This document shows positions 52,123 through 61,435 of a stretch of 64,000 bases of DNA, one piece after another. The notes under the pieces were generated by a model. The model did not search any database. It saw only the letters and a program-made list of their open reading frames with translations, and was not told the DNA's origin. The position numbers and the translations under genes were made by a program. Origin of the DNA: Flavobacteriales bacterium (GTDB taxonomy: Bacteria; Bacteroidota; Bacteroidia; Flavobacteriales_D; Parvicellaceae); contig JAOASC010000018.1 of the NCBI GenBank assembly GCA_025210295.1, positions 1 through 64,000 of the forward strand, written 5' to 3'. The stretch's first letter is position 1. Each line of letters opens with the position of its first letter.

Positions 52123-52158
52123 TGAGTTGCGTTTACACTAAATTAAATATGAAGTCAA

Positions 52159-52166
52159 CAAAATTA
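52159..52166 (-). promoter_or_regulatory. Candidate -7 box of hisS
   Basis: TAATTTTG on the minus strand, 36 bases upstream of the hisS ATG. The TTG element is not clear. Confidence 0.35.
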
Positions 52167-52270
52167 AAAATATTTTTCATCTAATTGAATACTCTGCGAA
52201 CAGATACGTTGATTTTTGTGTAAAGTCATTAGTTTTCTATTGATTCAATAATTATAATTAATGCCTACAT

Positions 52271-52316
52271 TCCTCATTATCTAATTCACTCATTATCTCA
52301 TTATCTAATTACATTA
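52271..52316. repeat. Short relative of the dispersed repeat
   Basis: A run of CTCATTAT / CTAATTAC words with a period of 8 (CTCATTATCTAATTCACTC and on). It has the same word type as the core of the repeats at 1-120 and 6324-6832 but without their flanks. It lies between the divergent hisS and cysteine desulfurase genes. Confidence 0.5.
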
Positions 52317-52358
52317 AGTATAGCTTTTCAATAATAAGAACTTTTTCTAATAGATAAA

Positions 52359-52392
52359 TTGATAGTATATATGCTTAAGTTTTTTATTTTTG
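52359..52392 (+). promoter_or_regulatory. Promoter of the cysteine desulfurase gene
   Basis: TTG (52359-52361), 23 bases, then TATTTTTG (52385-52392), 23 bases before the ATG at 52416. It lies inside the longest reading frame and so decides the start. Confidence 0.55.
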
Positions 52393-52415
52393 CAGCACTA
52401 GAATTACAACAAATT

Positions 52416-53543
52416 ATGAACGTTTACTTAGACAACGCAGCAACAACACCAATGGCACCAGAAGTTTTTGATGCAATGGTTCCCTATATGAAAGAGCATT
52501 TTGGTAATCCATCTTCAACACATGCTTTTGGAAGAAAGACGAAAAATGCAATTGAAATGGCACGAAAATCAATTGCTACGACCTTAAATGCAGAACCATC
52601 TGAAATTGTCTTTACATCTGGAGGTACTGAAGCAGATAACATGGCTTTAAGGTGTTCTGTAGTCGATTTAGGAGTTGAACGTATCATAACAAGTACGATT
52701 GAGCATCATGCTGTTGGTCATACGGCAGAAAGTCTTATAGATACCAATAATGTAGAAGTTGTATATGTAAAATTAGATCAAAGAGGAAGTGTAGATATCG
52801 CTCATTTAGAGGAATTATTAAAATCAAGTGATAAGAAAACATTAGTCTCATTGATGCATGGGAATAACGAGATTGGAAATTTATTGCCATTGGATGTGGT
52901 CTCAAAACTTTGCCAAGAAAATGATGCTTTATTTCATTCAGATACTGTTCAAACTATGGGACATTATCGTTTTGATTTAAAAGCAATTCATATTGATTTT
53001 ATTACTTGTGCAGCACATAAATTTCATGGCCCAAAAGGAGTTGGTTTTTTATATGTTAATAAAAAGAATAAACTGAATACATTGATGTTTGGAGGCGCTC
53101 AAGAAAGAGGACATAGAGGTGGAACAGAAAATCTATACGGAATTATAGGTTTAGGAAAAGCAGTCGAGTTAGCTTACGAAGATGTAGAAGCGCATCAAAC
53201 GCAAATTCAAGGATTAAAGACCTATATGAAAACTGAATTATTAAAAATAAATGATCAGATTTCATTTAATGGAGAGGTAGAGGAGAATAAATCCTTATAC
53301 ACTGTATTGAACGTTTGTTTTCCAGAAAATGAAAAAAGCGGAATGTTTTTGTTTAGTTTAGATATTAATGGTATTGCTGCTTCAGGAGGAAGTGCCTGTT
53401 CTTCTGGTAGTAATCAAGGCTCTCATGTATTATCTGCTTTAGAGAAAACAAATCCTTGTCAAGCCATTCGTTTTTCATTTGGCCGTTATACAACTAAGGA
53501 AGAAATAAACTATACTTTAGAAAAGATTAAAGAAATGTTATAA
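52416..53543 (+). CDS. Cysteine desulfurase (IscS/NifS type)
   Basis: The start at 52416 gives 375 aa beginning MNVYLDNAATTPMAPEVFDA. The class V aminotransferase features are seen: FGNPSSTHAFGRKT, SGGTEADNMAL, CAAHKFHGPKGVG with the PLP Lys, and the active Cys in SGGSACSSGSNQGSH. It supplies sulfur for Fe-S clusters and tRNA thiolation. No iscU is adjacent. Confidence 0.95.
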   Translation: MNVYLDNAATTPMAPEVFDAMVPYMKEHFGNPSSTHAFGRKTKNAIEMARKSIATTLNAEPSEIVFTSGGTEADNMALRCSVVDLGVERIITSTIEHHAVGHTAESLIDTNNVEVVYVKLDQRGSVDIAHLEELLKSSDKKTLVSLMHGNNEIGNLLPLDVVSKLCQENDALFHSDTVQTMGHYRFDLKAIHIDFITCAAHKFHGPKGVGFLYVNKKNKLNTLMFGGAQERGHRGGTENLYGIIGLGKAVELAYEDVEAHQTQIQGLKTYMKTELLKINDQISFNGEVEENKSLYTVLNVCFPENEKSGMFLFSLDINGIAASGGSACSSGSNQGSHVLSALEKTNPCQAIRFSFGRYTTKEEINYTLEKIKEML

Positions 53544-53563
53544 ATCATATCATAAAGGAAAAT

Positions 53564-53599
53564 AAAAAAAGCGCTTATTCATTGAAAAGCGCTTTTTTT
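53564..53599. terminator. Bidirectional terminator between convergent genes
   Basis: AAAAAAAGCGCTT (53564-53576) pairs with AAGCGCTTTTTTT (53587-53599) with a 10-base loop. T-runs on both strands. It serves the cysteine desulfurase gene and yaaA. Confidence 0.85.
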
Positions 53600-53612
53600 G
53601 TTTAATAATTGA

Positions 53613-54380
53613 TTAACCCCTTGTAAAAATATACTCCTCTTCAGAAGACAAACGTGGGTTAAAGACATAACCATCTACATCAAAAGTTTTGATTTCTTCT
53701 TTGTTTTTTAGGTCGTTTTCGATGATATAGCGCGTCATTTTACCTCTAGCATTTTTAGCGTAAGTCATCACTGTCTTATAAGTACCATTCTTATTGTCTT
53801 TAAAGTTACAAGTAATGATTTCTCCAGTAATATTTTTTGCTTTTACAGCTTTAAAATATTCGTTAGAAGCTAAGTTGATTAAAATTCCATCATCAGCTTT
53901 TAATTCTTTATTGATAGCATCAGTTAGTTTATGGTCCCAAAACTGATAGAGGTTCTTAATTTTAGCACTATAATTTAAGCGAGTCCCCATTTCTAATCGA
54001 TAGGGTTGAATTAAGTCAAGTGGTTTTAGTAAACCGTACAAACCACTCAGGATTCTTAATTTATCTTGAGCGATATCAATTTCTTTTTCTGAAAAAGAAT
54101 CAAAATCTAAGCCCCTATATACTTCACCAGTAAATACATAACCTGCCTGTTTAGCATTAGTAGTGGTGAATGGTAGCTCCCATTCTTGATAACGCTGATG
54201 GTTTAAATCAACCAATTGAGGACTTAACTTCATCAGTTCTCCTAATTTCTTTTTAGAAAGTTTTTTTAATTTATTAATTAGGAGTTGACTTTCTTTTTCA
54301 AAAATATTTTGAGAGGATAATTCAGTAGAAATTGTTTTGTCAAAATCTAAAGATTTAGCAGGAGAAATTACAATTTTCAT
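53613..54380 (-). CDS. yaaA: YaaA family peroxide-stress protein
   Basis: A 255-aa UPF0246 protein: KIVISPAKSLDFDK at the start, then GLYGLLKPLDLIQPYRLEMG and YFKAVKAKN. In Escherichia coli YaaA lowers free iron during peroxide stress; the mode of action is not well known. It starts 9 bases after the histidine kinase gene, an unusual link. Confidence 0.9.
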   Translation of the reverse strand: MKIVISPAKSLDFDKTISTELSSQNIFEKESQLLINKLKKLSKKKLGELMKLSPQLVDLNHQRYQEWELPFTTTNAKQAGYVFTGEVYRGLDFDSFSEKEIDIAQDKLRILSGLYGLLKPLDLIQPYRLEMGTRLNYSAKIKNLYQFWDHKLTDAINKELKADDGILINLASNEYFKAVKAKNITGEIITCNFKDNKNGTYKTVMTYAKNARGKMTRYIIENDLKNKEEIKTFDVDGYVFNPRLSSEEEYIFTRG

Positions 54381-54389
54381 TTTAATTTA

Positions 54390-57353
54390 TTATTTAGAAA
54401 CAAATGTAAGTAAATAGTTTGTTCCTTGACTACTGCTGTCAACAGTAATTGTACCTTCAAGTTGATCAGCTAATGTTTTAATAAGGTCTATTCCCATTGA
54501 TGTTGGGTTTTCCCAGTTGAAATCACTAGGGAGTCCTTTTCCATTGTCTCCAATATGTATGATTGTTTTTTTATCGTCGTGTTGTTTAATATTAATTTCT
54601 ATGATGTTTCCAGTTGGATTATCAAATGCATATTTTAGAGAATTAGAGATAATTTCATTGACAATTAAGGCAAAAGGAATCAGTCCGTCTAATCCAATAT
54701 GTATATTATCATCGATATTTAAATCTAAGTTGACTTCTTTGTTTACAGCATAACTTTCTTTAATATCGTTAACGAGGTTGGTAACATAAGTTTTGATATT
54801 TAGTTTTGAGAAGTCATTAGATTCATAGAGTGACTGATGAATCTTAGACATGGAAAGAATTCTGTTTTGACTTTCTTTAAACAAGGTTTTAGTTTCCTCA
54901 TTGGTAGTATAATGTGCTTGAATATTAAACAATGAGTTAATAATCTGTAAATTATTTTTTACACGATGATGTATTTCTTGTAGTAAAACCGTTTTCTCTT
55001 TATTTTGTTTACTAATTTCTTTAGTTCTTTCTCTTACTTTATCTTCCAATTCTTCTTTAGAAACCCTTAGCGCCCTGTTTCTAAGGAAAACAAGGTTATA
55101 CATGATTGAAATGATTAAAATTGAGCAAAGCAATACAAACCACCATTGATAATAAAACGGAGGTAGCGGTTCTTCAATCTTAACATAACAAGAAACAAAA
55201 TCAGGAGTAGATTGACTATTTTTCGAAGTGGCTTTTACTTTGAATGTGTATGCTCCTGGAGGAATATTAGAGTATACTGCATAGTCGGCCCCCATATTGG
55301 TAAACCACGTCGAGTCAAAATTCTCTAACTTGTATGAATACTTTATTTCTGTAGAAGATTTGAGATCTATTCCTAAAAATTCAAATGTTAAATGATTTTT
55401 GTCAGCAGGAAGAATTAAGCTGTCAGGGATACCAAAGGCATTTTTATTCCCATATTGATAGGTTTCTTCAATGTTATTGAGGAATAATTTAATGTTGGTG
55501 AGGTATAAGGGAAAACTAATGTCATTTTTTGTCGTTTTTTTAGCTTGGTATTTGAAAATTCCTTTAATTGTTGCAAAATAAAGGTTTCCTTCTTGATCTT
55601 TAAAGGTTCCTCTAGTATTATTTTCGGTGCCATAAAATCCTTCATTTTTTCCAAAAAAGTTTATGGATTCAATTTCACTTTGCTTATTGAGTTTTATTTT
55701 ATCTAAGCCTTTATTAGTTCCTACCCATAGATTGCCCTCATTATCTTTATTCATAAGGTATATAATTGTCGAATTTAGGCCATCTTTTTCAGTGTATGGT
55801 ATAAATTGTTCGTTAACAAGCTTACTAATACAACGATCAGTACCTACCCATAAAATGCCATTGTCATCTTCTATTATACTCCCCACATAAGAGTTGCAAA
55901 GTCCATCGATGATGCTATATTTTCTAAAGTTACCCTCATAATATTTTAACAGTCCATCACTTGTTCCAAACCAAATAATACCTTTATGATCCTCATAAAT
56001 GGCGTGAATCTGTTCATTGGATAATCCATTTTCATGATTGTAATTAGTGATTTTCTTATCCTGTATCATGGAGATCCCCTCGTTTGTTGCTACCCATAGT
56101 CTATCTTGTTTGTCGTAGAGAAGATAGTTTACAGCATTACTCACTAATCCTTGGGTTTTATCGATTGTATTAAATACACCATTTTTATATTGAACGATAC
56201 CTTTTCTTGTTGCCAACCAGATGGTATGATCTGGTGTTTCAATAATACTAAACACGGTATTGTTTGGGAGGTGATTTTTAGAAGTGTAATTAATCACATC
56301 TTTCCCGTCGTAGACAAAGCAACCATTGTGGCTTGTTCCAGTCCATAAATTGCCTTTAGCATCTTTGAGTATAGCAAAGTTATTAGCTTTATTGAGCCCC
56401 TCAATATTAGAATAATTGATAAAAGGAGTTTTTATATACTTAAAGATCCCTTCTCCAATAACCCCAATCCAGATATTATTTTGTCGATCGCAAAAGAGGG
56501 AATTGATCGCACTAGAGGGGATTCCATTTTGATCACAAATATTCACTAATTCATTGTTAACGTATTTGTAAACACCATGATTGTTGGTAGAAAACCAGAG
56601 CGTATTATTTAAATCGTATACAATATTGGTAATCTGAATAGGTGAGGGAAGTAGGTGGTTAAATAAAAATGGAGTTAATGAATCTACACTGTTAATGCTG
56701 TAGATTCCTTCATTTTCTAAACTCACAATTAATTCATTATTAGGAGCCCATTTTACAGTTGTAATAAACTTTTGAGTTTGAAATAACTTTTGGGATTCTT
56801 TAGTCTCTGTATTTAAAGAGTATATTTCTTTCGAGGTAAAGTAGTAGATCGAATGTTTCTGATCATAGAAGAAGCCTTTTATTTTCTCCTGATTATGCGT
56901 GGAGACACTTTGCCATATACTGTCACTTAGATAATAAATAGCTTTATTTTTTGCAGCATAGATTATTTTTTTCTGTTGATCATAAATAATATGATGAAAG
57001 CCCGTTTCTTGATCAGGTAATTGATGAATTAAACCTTTATGATAATAAGAAAGAGGTCCCCAAGTAGAGGCAAAATATATTTTATGATCTTCTCCTTCTG
57101 TGATGTCAGTTACAATATTCCCTCCAAGATTGTTATTCTCATTAAAGTTTTCAAAGTGAACTCCATCAAATTTTGATACTCCACCACCAGTCGTGGCTAT
57201 CCATAAAAACCCCAAACTATCTTGATAAATGTATGAAGCTTCAGATTGAGCCAACCCCTCAGTCACGCTATATTGAATAAGGGAATGCTGTTGTGCAATA
57301 CTTGTTAAGGCATTGAATAAAAAAAGAGTAATAAGGGGTATAAGTTTATACAT
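54390..57353 (-). CDS. Large propeller-containing histidine kinase
   Basis: A 987-aa protein with a signal peptide. Two-component-regulator propeller repeats span about residues 25-620 with many DSLGFLWIATTGGGVSKFDG-like blades. A Y_Y_Y domain follows (about 640-720), then one membrane helix (WWFVLLCSILIISIMYNLVF), a HisKA_2-type phosphorylation region (LLQEIHHRVKNNLQIINSLF) and a C-terminal ATPase domain with GDNGKGLP. It has no own receiver or DNA-binding domain, so a separate response regulator is needed and none is adjacent. The propeller suggests sensing of an outer ligand such as a sugar. Confidence 0.88.
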   Translation of the reverse strand: MYKLIPLITLFLFNALTSIAQQHSLIQYSVTEGLAQSEASYIYQDSLGFLWIATTGGGVSKFDGVHFENFNENNNLGGNIVTDITEGEDHKIYFASTWGPLSYYHKGLIHQLPDQETGFHHIIYDQQKKIIYAAKNKAIYYLSDSIWQSVSTHNQEKIKGFFYDQKHSIYYFTSKEIYSLNTETKESQKLFQTQKFITTVKWAPNNELIVSLENEGIYSINSVDSLTPFLFNHLLPSPIQITNIVYDLNNTLWFSTNNHGVYKYVNNELVNICDQNGIPSSAINSLFCDRQNNIWIGVIGEGIFKYIKTPFINYSNIEGLNKANNFAILKDAKGNLWTGTSHNGCFVYDGKDVINYTSKNHLPNNTVFSIIETPDHTIWLATRKGIVQYKNGVFNTIDKTQGLVSNAVNYLLYDKQDRLWVATNEGISMIQDKKITNYNHENGLSNEQIHAIYEDHKGIIWFGTSDGLLKYYEGNFRKYSIIDGLCNSYVGSIIEDDNGILWVGTDRCISKLVNEQFIPYTEKDGLNSTIIYLMNKDNEGNLWVGTNKGLDKIKLNKQSEIESINFFGKNEGFYGTENNTRGTFKDQEGNLYFATIKGIFKYQAKKTTKNDISFPLYLTNIKLFLNNIEETYQYGNKNAFGIPDSLILPADKNHLTFEFLGIDLKSSTEIKYSYKLENFDSTWFTNMGADYAVYSNIPPGAYTFKVKATSKNSQSTPDFVSCYVKIEEPLPPFYYQWWFVLLCSILIISIMYNLVFLRNRALRVSKEELEDKVRERTKEISKQNKEKTVLLQEIHHRVKNNLQIINSLFNIQAHYTTNEETKTLFKESQNRILSMSKIHQSLYESNDFSKLNIKTYVTNLVNDIKESYAVNKEVNLDLNIDDNIHIGLDGLIPFALIVNEIISNSLKYAFDNPTGNIIEINIKQHDDKKTIIHIGDNGKGLPSDFNWENPTSMGIDLIKTLADQLEGTITVDSSSQGTNYLLTFVSK

Positions 57354-57422
57354 TAGAATAAGATAAGTTTTAAGCTTTAATATATAAATTAAATGTTGAT
57401 TAATCGAAAAAAAATGACAAAA

Positions 57423-58751
57423 CTACTTCTTTTTTCCACTTCTTTTCTTTGGTTTTTTATATTTAGCTTTAATTATTCTTCTGTAGCTTCCACCTAGGTT
57501 AACTTTTGTGTTTTTCTCTTTCTTGTCGTGAAAAGCACCTCCACCTTCTTGTTGTTTATGTTGAGGTAGGTAGTTTTTTTGATGAAAAGAGGGAAGCTCT
57601 TCATCGGTAAAGATGTTAGAAACTTCAACTTCTTCAGGGAAGTCAAGCATCTTGATGTTCTTATTCATCAAGTCTTCAATTTCATCTTGATACATTTTTT
57701 CTACTTCATTAATAAAGGAAATGGCAACACCTTTAGCTTCGGCTCTTCCCGTTCTTCCAATTCTATGAATGTAGTTTGCTGCATTATTTGGTAAATCAAA
57801 GTTGATTACATGAGATACTTCTCTAATGTCCATACCCCTTGCAATTATTTCGGTAGCAATTAGTATTCGATAAGTTCCATCCTCAAAAGCATCTAAAGTC
57901 CTAAATCTTAAATTTTGCGCTTTATTAGAATGAATGACACCAATTTGTTCAGGATAAATAGTGTTTAATGTTTCAAATAATCTATCTGCTAACTTTTTGC
58001 TTGCTACAAAGACCAATCCTTTAGTAATTGTCTTATTGGTATCAAGAATATGATTCAATAAGTTAACCTTAGTATGATAGTTAGGTACATCGTAGGCAAA
58101 CTGATTAATCAGTTCCAATGGAGTTCCACTTTTTACAATTTCTATTTTGACAGGTTCTATAAAAAAATCATTAATAATTAATTCTATATCATCGTTTGTT
58201 GTAGCAGAAAATAAGATGTTTTGTCTACGTTCTGGTAATAAATCTAGAATATTCAAGATTTGTGGCCTAAAACCTAGGTTTAACATCTCATCCATTTCAT
58301 CAATTACAAATTGTTTGATGTTTTTAAGGCGTAATACTTTTGTTAGTGCTAAATCTACCAACCGACCAGGGGTGGCAACTAAAATATCGACACCATCATA
58401 AACAACTTGTTTTTGGGTGTTGATATTTGTCCCTCCATAAACACCAGCAATTCTGACCGACATGTATTGCGTTAAACTTTTAGCTTCTTCAACGACTTGC
58501 ATGACTAATTCTCGAGTTGGAACAATGATTAAAACTCGAGGTTGTCGTTGTTCAGAATATTTTAAATTCCTCAAGATCGGTAGTAAGTATGCAAACGTTT
58601 TTCCTGTACCAGTTTGTGCAACACCTATCATATCTTTGCCTGAAAGAATTAAAGGAAAAGCTTTTTCTTGGATAGGAGTAGGGTGCATGTATTCTAAATC
58701 TTCAAGAGCATTTAGAAGCGGTCTGGAAAGTTTTAAATCACTGAAGTTCAC
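57423..58751 (-). CDS. DEAD-box RNA helicase family protein
   Basis: A 442-aa helicase. Walker A AQTGTGKT is at 45-52, motif Ib PGR at about 128-130, motif II reads DEMD (151-154) in place of DEAD, motif III is SAT, and motif VI HRIGRTGRA. The C-terminal tail is Lys-rich and basic (KKPKKRSGKKK) and probably binds RNA. It unwinds RNA duplexes in ribosome assembly or mRNA decay. Confidence 0.92.
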   Translation of the reverse strand: MNFSDLKLSRPLLNALEDLEYMHPTPIQEKAFPLILSGKDMIGVAQTGTGKTFAYLLPILRNLKYSEQRQPRVLIIVPTRELVMQVVEEAKSLTQYMSVRIAGVYGGTNINTQKQVVYDGVDILVATPGRLVDLALTKVLRLKNIKQFVIDEMDEMLNLGFRPQILNILDLLPERRQNILFSATTNDDIELIINDFFIEPVKIEIVKSGTPLELINQFAYDVPNYHTKVNLLNHILDTNKTITKGLVFVASKKLADRLFETLNTIYPEQIGVIHSNKAQNLRFRTLDAFEDGTYRILIATEIIARGMDIREVSHVINFDLPNNAANYIHRIGRTGRAEAKGVAISFINEVEKMYQDEIEDLMNKNIKMLDFPEEVEVSNIFTDEELPSFHQKNYLPQHKQQEGGGAFHDKKEKNTKVNLGGSYRRIIKAKYKKPKKRSGKKK

Positions 58752-58767
58752 AATTGTAATTTTTGTG

Positions 58768-58775
58768 CAAAAGTA
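58768..58775 (-). promoter_or_regulatory. Candidate -7 box of the helicase gene
   Basis: TACTTTTG on the minus strand, 16 bases upstream of the ATG at 58751. The TTG element is not clear. Confidence 0.4.
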
Positions 58776-59076
58776 AACATAAAAATAAGCTTCTTTAAAA
58801 AGATGTTAAAAAGTCTTGAATAATATTAAATAAAGTTATCATTTGAAGTCCCTTTTACTTTAGAATATCGTTAATTTCTACTGCATAAGTCATGGCTATA
58901 TGATAGAAATGGAACTAAGAAAGGAATAAAGGTTGTTATTTTATCACAATTTTAAACAACTTCAAAAGCAATTTATTGAGATTTGATACGTTTCTTATCC
59001 AAGATTATATATCTTCGCAGACCGAATCATGCTATGCTAATGCAAGTTTAATATTGAAATTGACAAGGATTTACAA
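58776..59076. other. Intergenic between divergent helicase and bamD genes
   Basis: About 300 bases with no ORF or RNA gene. A TTTG (58982-58985) and a TATCTTCG (59010-59017) may be the promoter of the bamD operon, with 24-base spacing. Nothing else recognisable. Confidence 0.5.
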
Positions 59077-59898
59077 ATGGGAAAAAACATATTATTCATA
59101 ATCACACTTGTACTGTCTTTAATTCTTGGAAGTTGTTCTGAGTATAATAAGATTTTGAAAAGTAACGATTATGAATTAAAATACACAAAAGCGGTAGAGT
59201 ATTATAATGAAGGTGAATATTATAAATCTTTGCCTTTGTTTGAAGAATTGATGTCATTTTTTAGGATGACGGATAAAGGGGAGGACGTGTATTATTATTA
59301 TGCACACAATCAGTATGCTCTTAAAGAATATTATATGGCTGCGTATTATTTTAAACGTTTTGCCAAAAGTTATCCCAATAGTCCAAAGGCACAAGAGTGT
59401 GCTTTTTTAGGAGCGATCTGTAAAAAAGAACTTTCACCAGAGTATAACCTAGATCAAAGCGAAACTTATGCCGCAATAGATGAGTTTCAATTGTTCATGG
59501 ACAGGTACCCTAACAGTAATTTGGTAGACTCTTGTAATACTGAAATTCGATTATTAAGAGCGAAGTTAGAAAAGAAAAGTTATGAAAACGGAAAGTTGTT
59601 TTACCGAATGGAAAAGTACCGTTCAGCAGTTATTGCATTTAATTCAACTTTACAGACTTATCCTGACACCGATTACAAAGAAGAAATTCTATTTTTAATT
59701 GTAAAATCAAATTATTTGTTTGCAAATAATAGTATTGATTCAAAAAAAATGGAAAGATATGAGGAAACTATCAAATCTTATCATAAATTTGTAGATTCGT
59801 TTGGTAGTAGTAAATGGATCAAACAAGCTGAAAATTACTACAACTCAAGTGTAAAAGAATTAGCAAAATTAAAAAACAACCCAATATCTAACGAGTAA
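59077..59898 (+). CDS. bamD: BamD outer-membrane assembly lipoprotein
   Basis: A 273-aa lipoprotein with the lipobox LGSC (Cys20), followed by TPR-type helices (about 35-230), including the YNEGEYYKSLPLFEELMSFF repeat. It is part of the BAM complex that inserts outer-membrane barrels, anchored to the outer membrane. First gene of the block bamD-omega-coaBC-DUF4835-dapA. Confidence 0.9.
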   Translation: MGKNILFIITLVLSLILGSCSEYNKILKSNDYELKYTKAVEYYNEGEYYKSLPLFEELMSFFRMTDKGEDVYYYYAHNQYALKEYYMAAYYFKRFAKSYPNSPKAQECAFLGAICKKELSPEYNLDQSETYAAIDEFQLFMDRYPNSNLVDSCNTEIRLLRAKLEKKSYENGKLFYRMEKYRSAVIAFNSTLQTYPDTDYKEEILFLIVKSNYLFANNSIDSKKMERYEETIKSYHKFVDSFGSSKWIKQAENYYNSSVKELAKLKNNPISNE

Positions 59899-59903
59899 AG
59901 ATT

Positions 59904-60224
59904 ATGGCATATAGAGATAGCACAGCAGAAAAAACAACAATTACAAGAGATTTAGACAGCTTGTCGCAACCAGCACAAGGTAATATCTATGAATCGATTG
60001 TTGTCTTTTCTAAAAGAGCGAATCAAATTAATACTGAATTAAAAGAGGAGTTATCTTCTAAGTTAGAAGAGTTTGCTTCTTCTACTGATAATTTAGAAGA
60101 GATTTTTGAAAACAGAGAACAAATTGAGGTTTCTCGTTTTTATGAAAGACTTCCTAAGCCAGGAGCAATGGCAGTTCAAGAGTTTGAAGAAGGAAAAGTT
60201 TCTTGGAAAGCAAAAGAAAAATAA
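59904..60224 (+). CDS. rpoZ: RNA polymerase omega-type subunit
   Basis: A 106-aa protein of the Bacteroidota Rpb6/omega type: NIYESIVVFSKRANQINTEL matches the core helix, and the rest is a Glu-rich tail. It helps assemble RNA polymerase. It lies 5 bases after bamD and 3 bases before coaBC, as usual in this phylum. Confidence 0.85.
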   Translation: MAYRDSTAEKTTITRDLDSLSQPAQGNIYESIVVFSKRANQINTELKEELSSKLEEFASSTDNLEEIFENREQIEVSRFYERLPKPGAMAVQEFEEGKVSWKAKEK

Positions 60225-60227
60225 TAT

Positions 60228-61430
60228 ATGCTTAACGGCAAAAAAATAATTCTTGCAGTTTCAGGAAGTATTGCCGCTTATAAAGCTACTTATATTATTA
60301 GAGATTTAATTAAGTTAGGGGCGTCTGTCAAAGTAATTATGACAGAGGCCTCTTGTAGTTTTATAACACCGCTTACTTTATCTACCTTATCTAAGAATCC
60401 AGTGTTGATTGATTTTACTAAGGATGATCAATCTGGTGAGTGGAATAATCATGTTGATTTAGGCTTGTGGGCAGATGCTTTTTTGGTTGCTCCTGCAACA
60501 GCTAACACGTTATCAAAAATGGTAACGGGACATGCTGATAGTTTCCTATTAGCAACGTATTTATCAGCCAAGTGTCCTGTTTTTGTTGCGCCAGCAATGG
60601 ATTTGGATATGTATAAACACGGTTCAACAAAAGATAATTTAACAACGTTATCAGAACGAGGTAATTTTATTATATCTCCAGAAAGTGGTGAGTTAGCAAG
60701 TGGTTTAGTAGGAGAGGGAAGACTGGCTGAACCAGAGAATATTGTAGCGTATATTTCGGATTATTTTAAGAAAAATCAACCTTTACTAGGAAAGAAAGTG
60801 TTGATTACAGCAGGACCGACTTATGAACCCATTGATCCTGTCCGTTTTATAGGTAATCATTCTTCTGGTAAAATGGGGTTTTCAATAGCTCAAAGGGCAC
60901 AAGAGTTAGGTGCCGAGGTAACCTTAGTTGCAGGGCCAGTAGCGTTATCCACTCCTAAAAATGTAAAACGACTAAACATTACAACAGCTAAAGAGCTGTT
61001 TAATATTTGTAAAGAACATTACAGTGATCAAGACATTATCATAATGGCTGCTGCTGTTGCCGATTATACTCCCAAAAATGTGGCGACGAAAAAAATTAAG
61101 AAAAGCGAAGATGATTGGGCGATTGAACTAGAAAAAACGCAAGATGTCTTAAAGTGGGTGGGAGCACACAAACAAAAGGAACAGTTTTTGGTTGGTTTTG
61201 CTTTAGAAACCAATAATGAGCGAGAGAATGCACATAAGAAATTAGTTAAAAAGAATTTAGATTTTATTGTCTTAAATTCTCTTCAGGATAAGGGCGCAGG
61301 TTTTAAACATAACACCAATAAAGTGACAATTATTAGAAAAGATAATAAAACATTAGAATTTGAGTTAAAGAGTAAAGAAGAGGTTGCTTCAGATATTCTA
61401 AATCAAGTTGTAGCGCTCAACAAATTGTAA
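60228..61430 (+). CDS. coaBC: CoaBC bifunctional enzyme (PPC decarboxylase / PPCS)
   Basis: A 400-aa protein. The N-terminal flavoprotein part (about 1-180) starts ILAVSGSIAAYKATYIIRDL with His in WNNHVDLGLWA and the PAMDLDMYKH motif. The C-terminal synthetase part begins GKKVLITAGPTYEPIDPVRF and contains the conserved SSGKMG. It carries out two consecutive steps of coenzyme A synthesis from 4'-phosphopantothenate. PanE at 41508 acts earlier in the same pathway but is far away. Confidence 0.95.
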   Translation: MLNGKKIILAVSGSIAAYKATYIIRDLIKLGASVKVIMTEASCSFITPLTLSTLSKNPVLIDFTKDDQSGEWNNHVDLGLWADAFLVAPATANTLSKMVTGHADSFLLATYLSAKCPVFVAPAMDLDMYKHGSTKDNLTTLSERGNFIISPESGELASGLVGEGRLAEPENIVAYISDYFKKNQPLLGKKVLITAGPTYEPIDPVRFIGNHSSGKMGFSIAQRAQELGAEVTLVAGPVALSTPKNVKRLNITTAKELFNICKEHYSDQDIIIMAAAVADYTPKNVATKKIKKSEDDWAIELEKTQDVLKWVGAHKQKEQFLVGFALETNNERENAHKKLVKKNLDFIVLNSLQDKGAGFKHNTNKVTIIRKDNKTLEFELKSKEEVASDILNQVVALNKL

Positions 61431-61435
61431 AAACT

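Noticed and set aside
57423-58751. DEMD in place of DEAD as a sign of an inactive helicase
   Set aside because: The two acidic residues needed for catalysis are kept, and all other motifs are intact.
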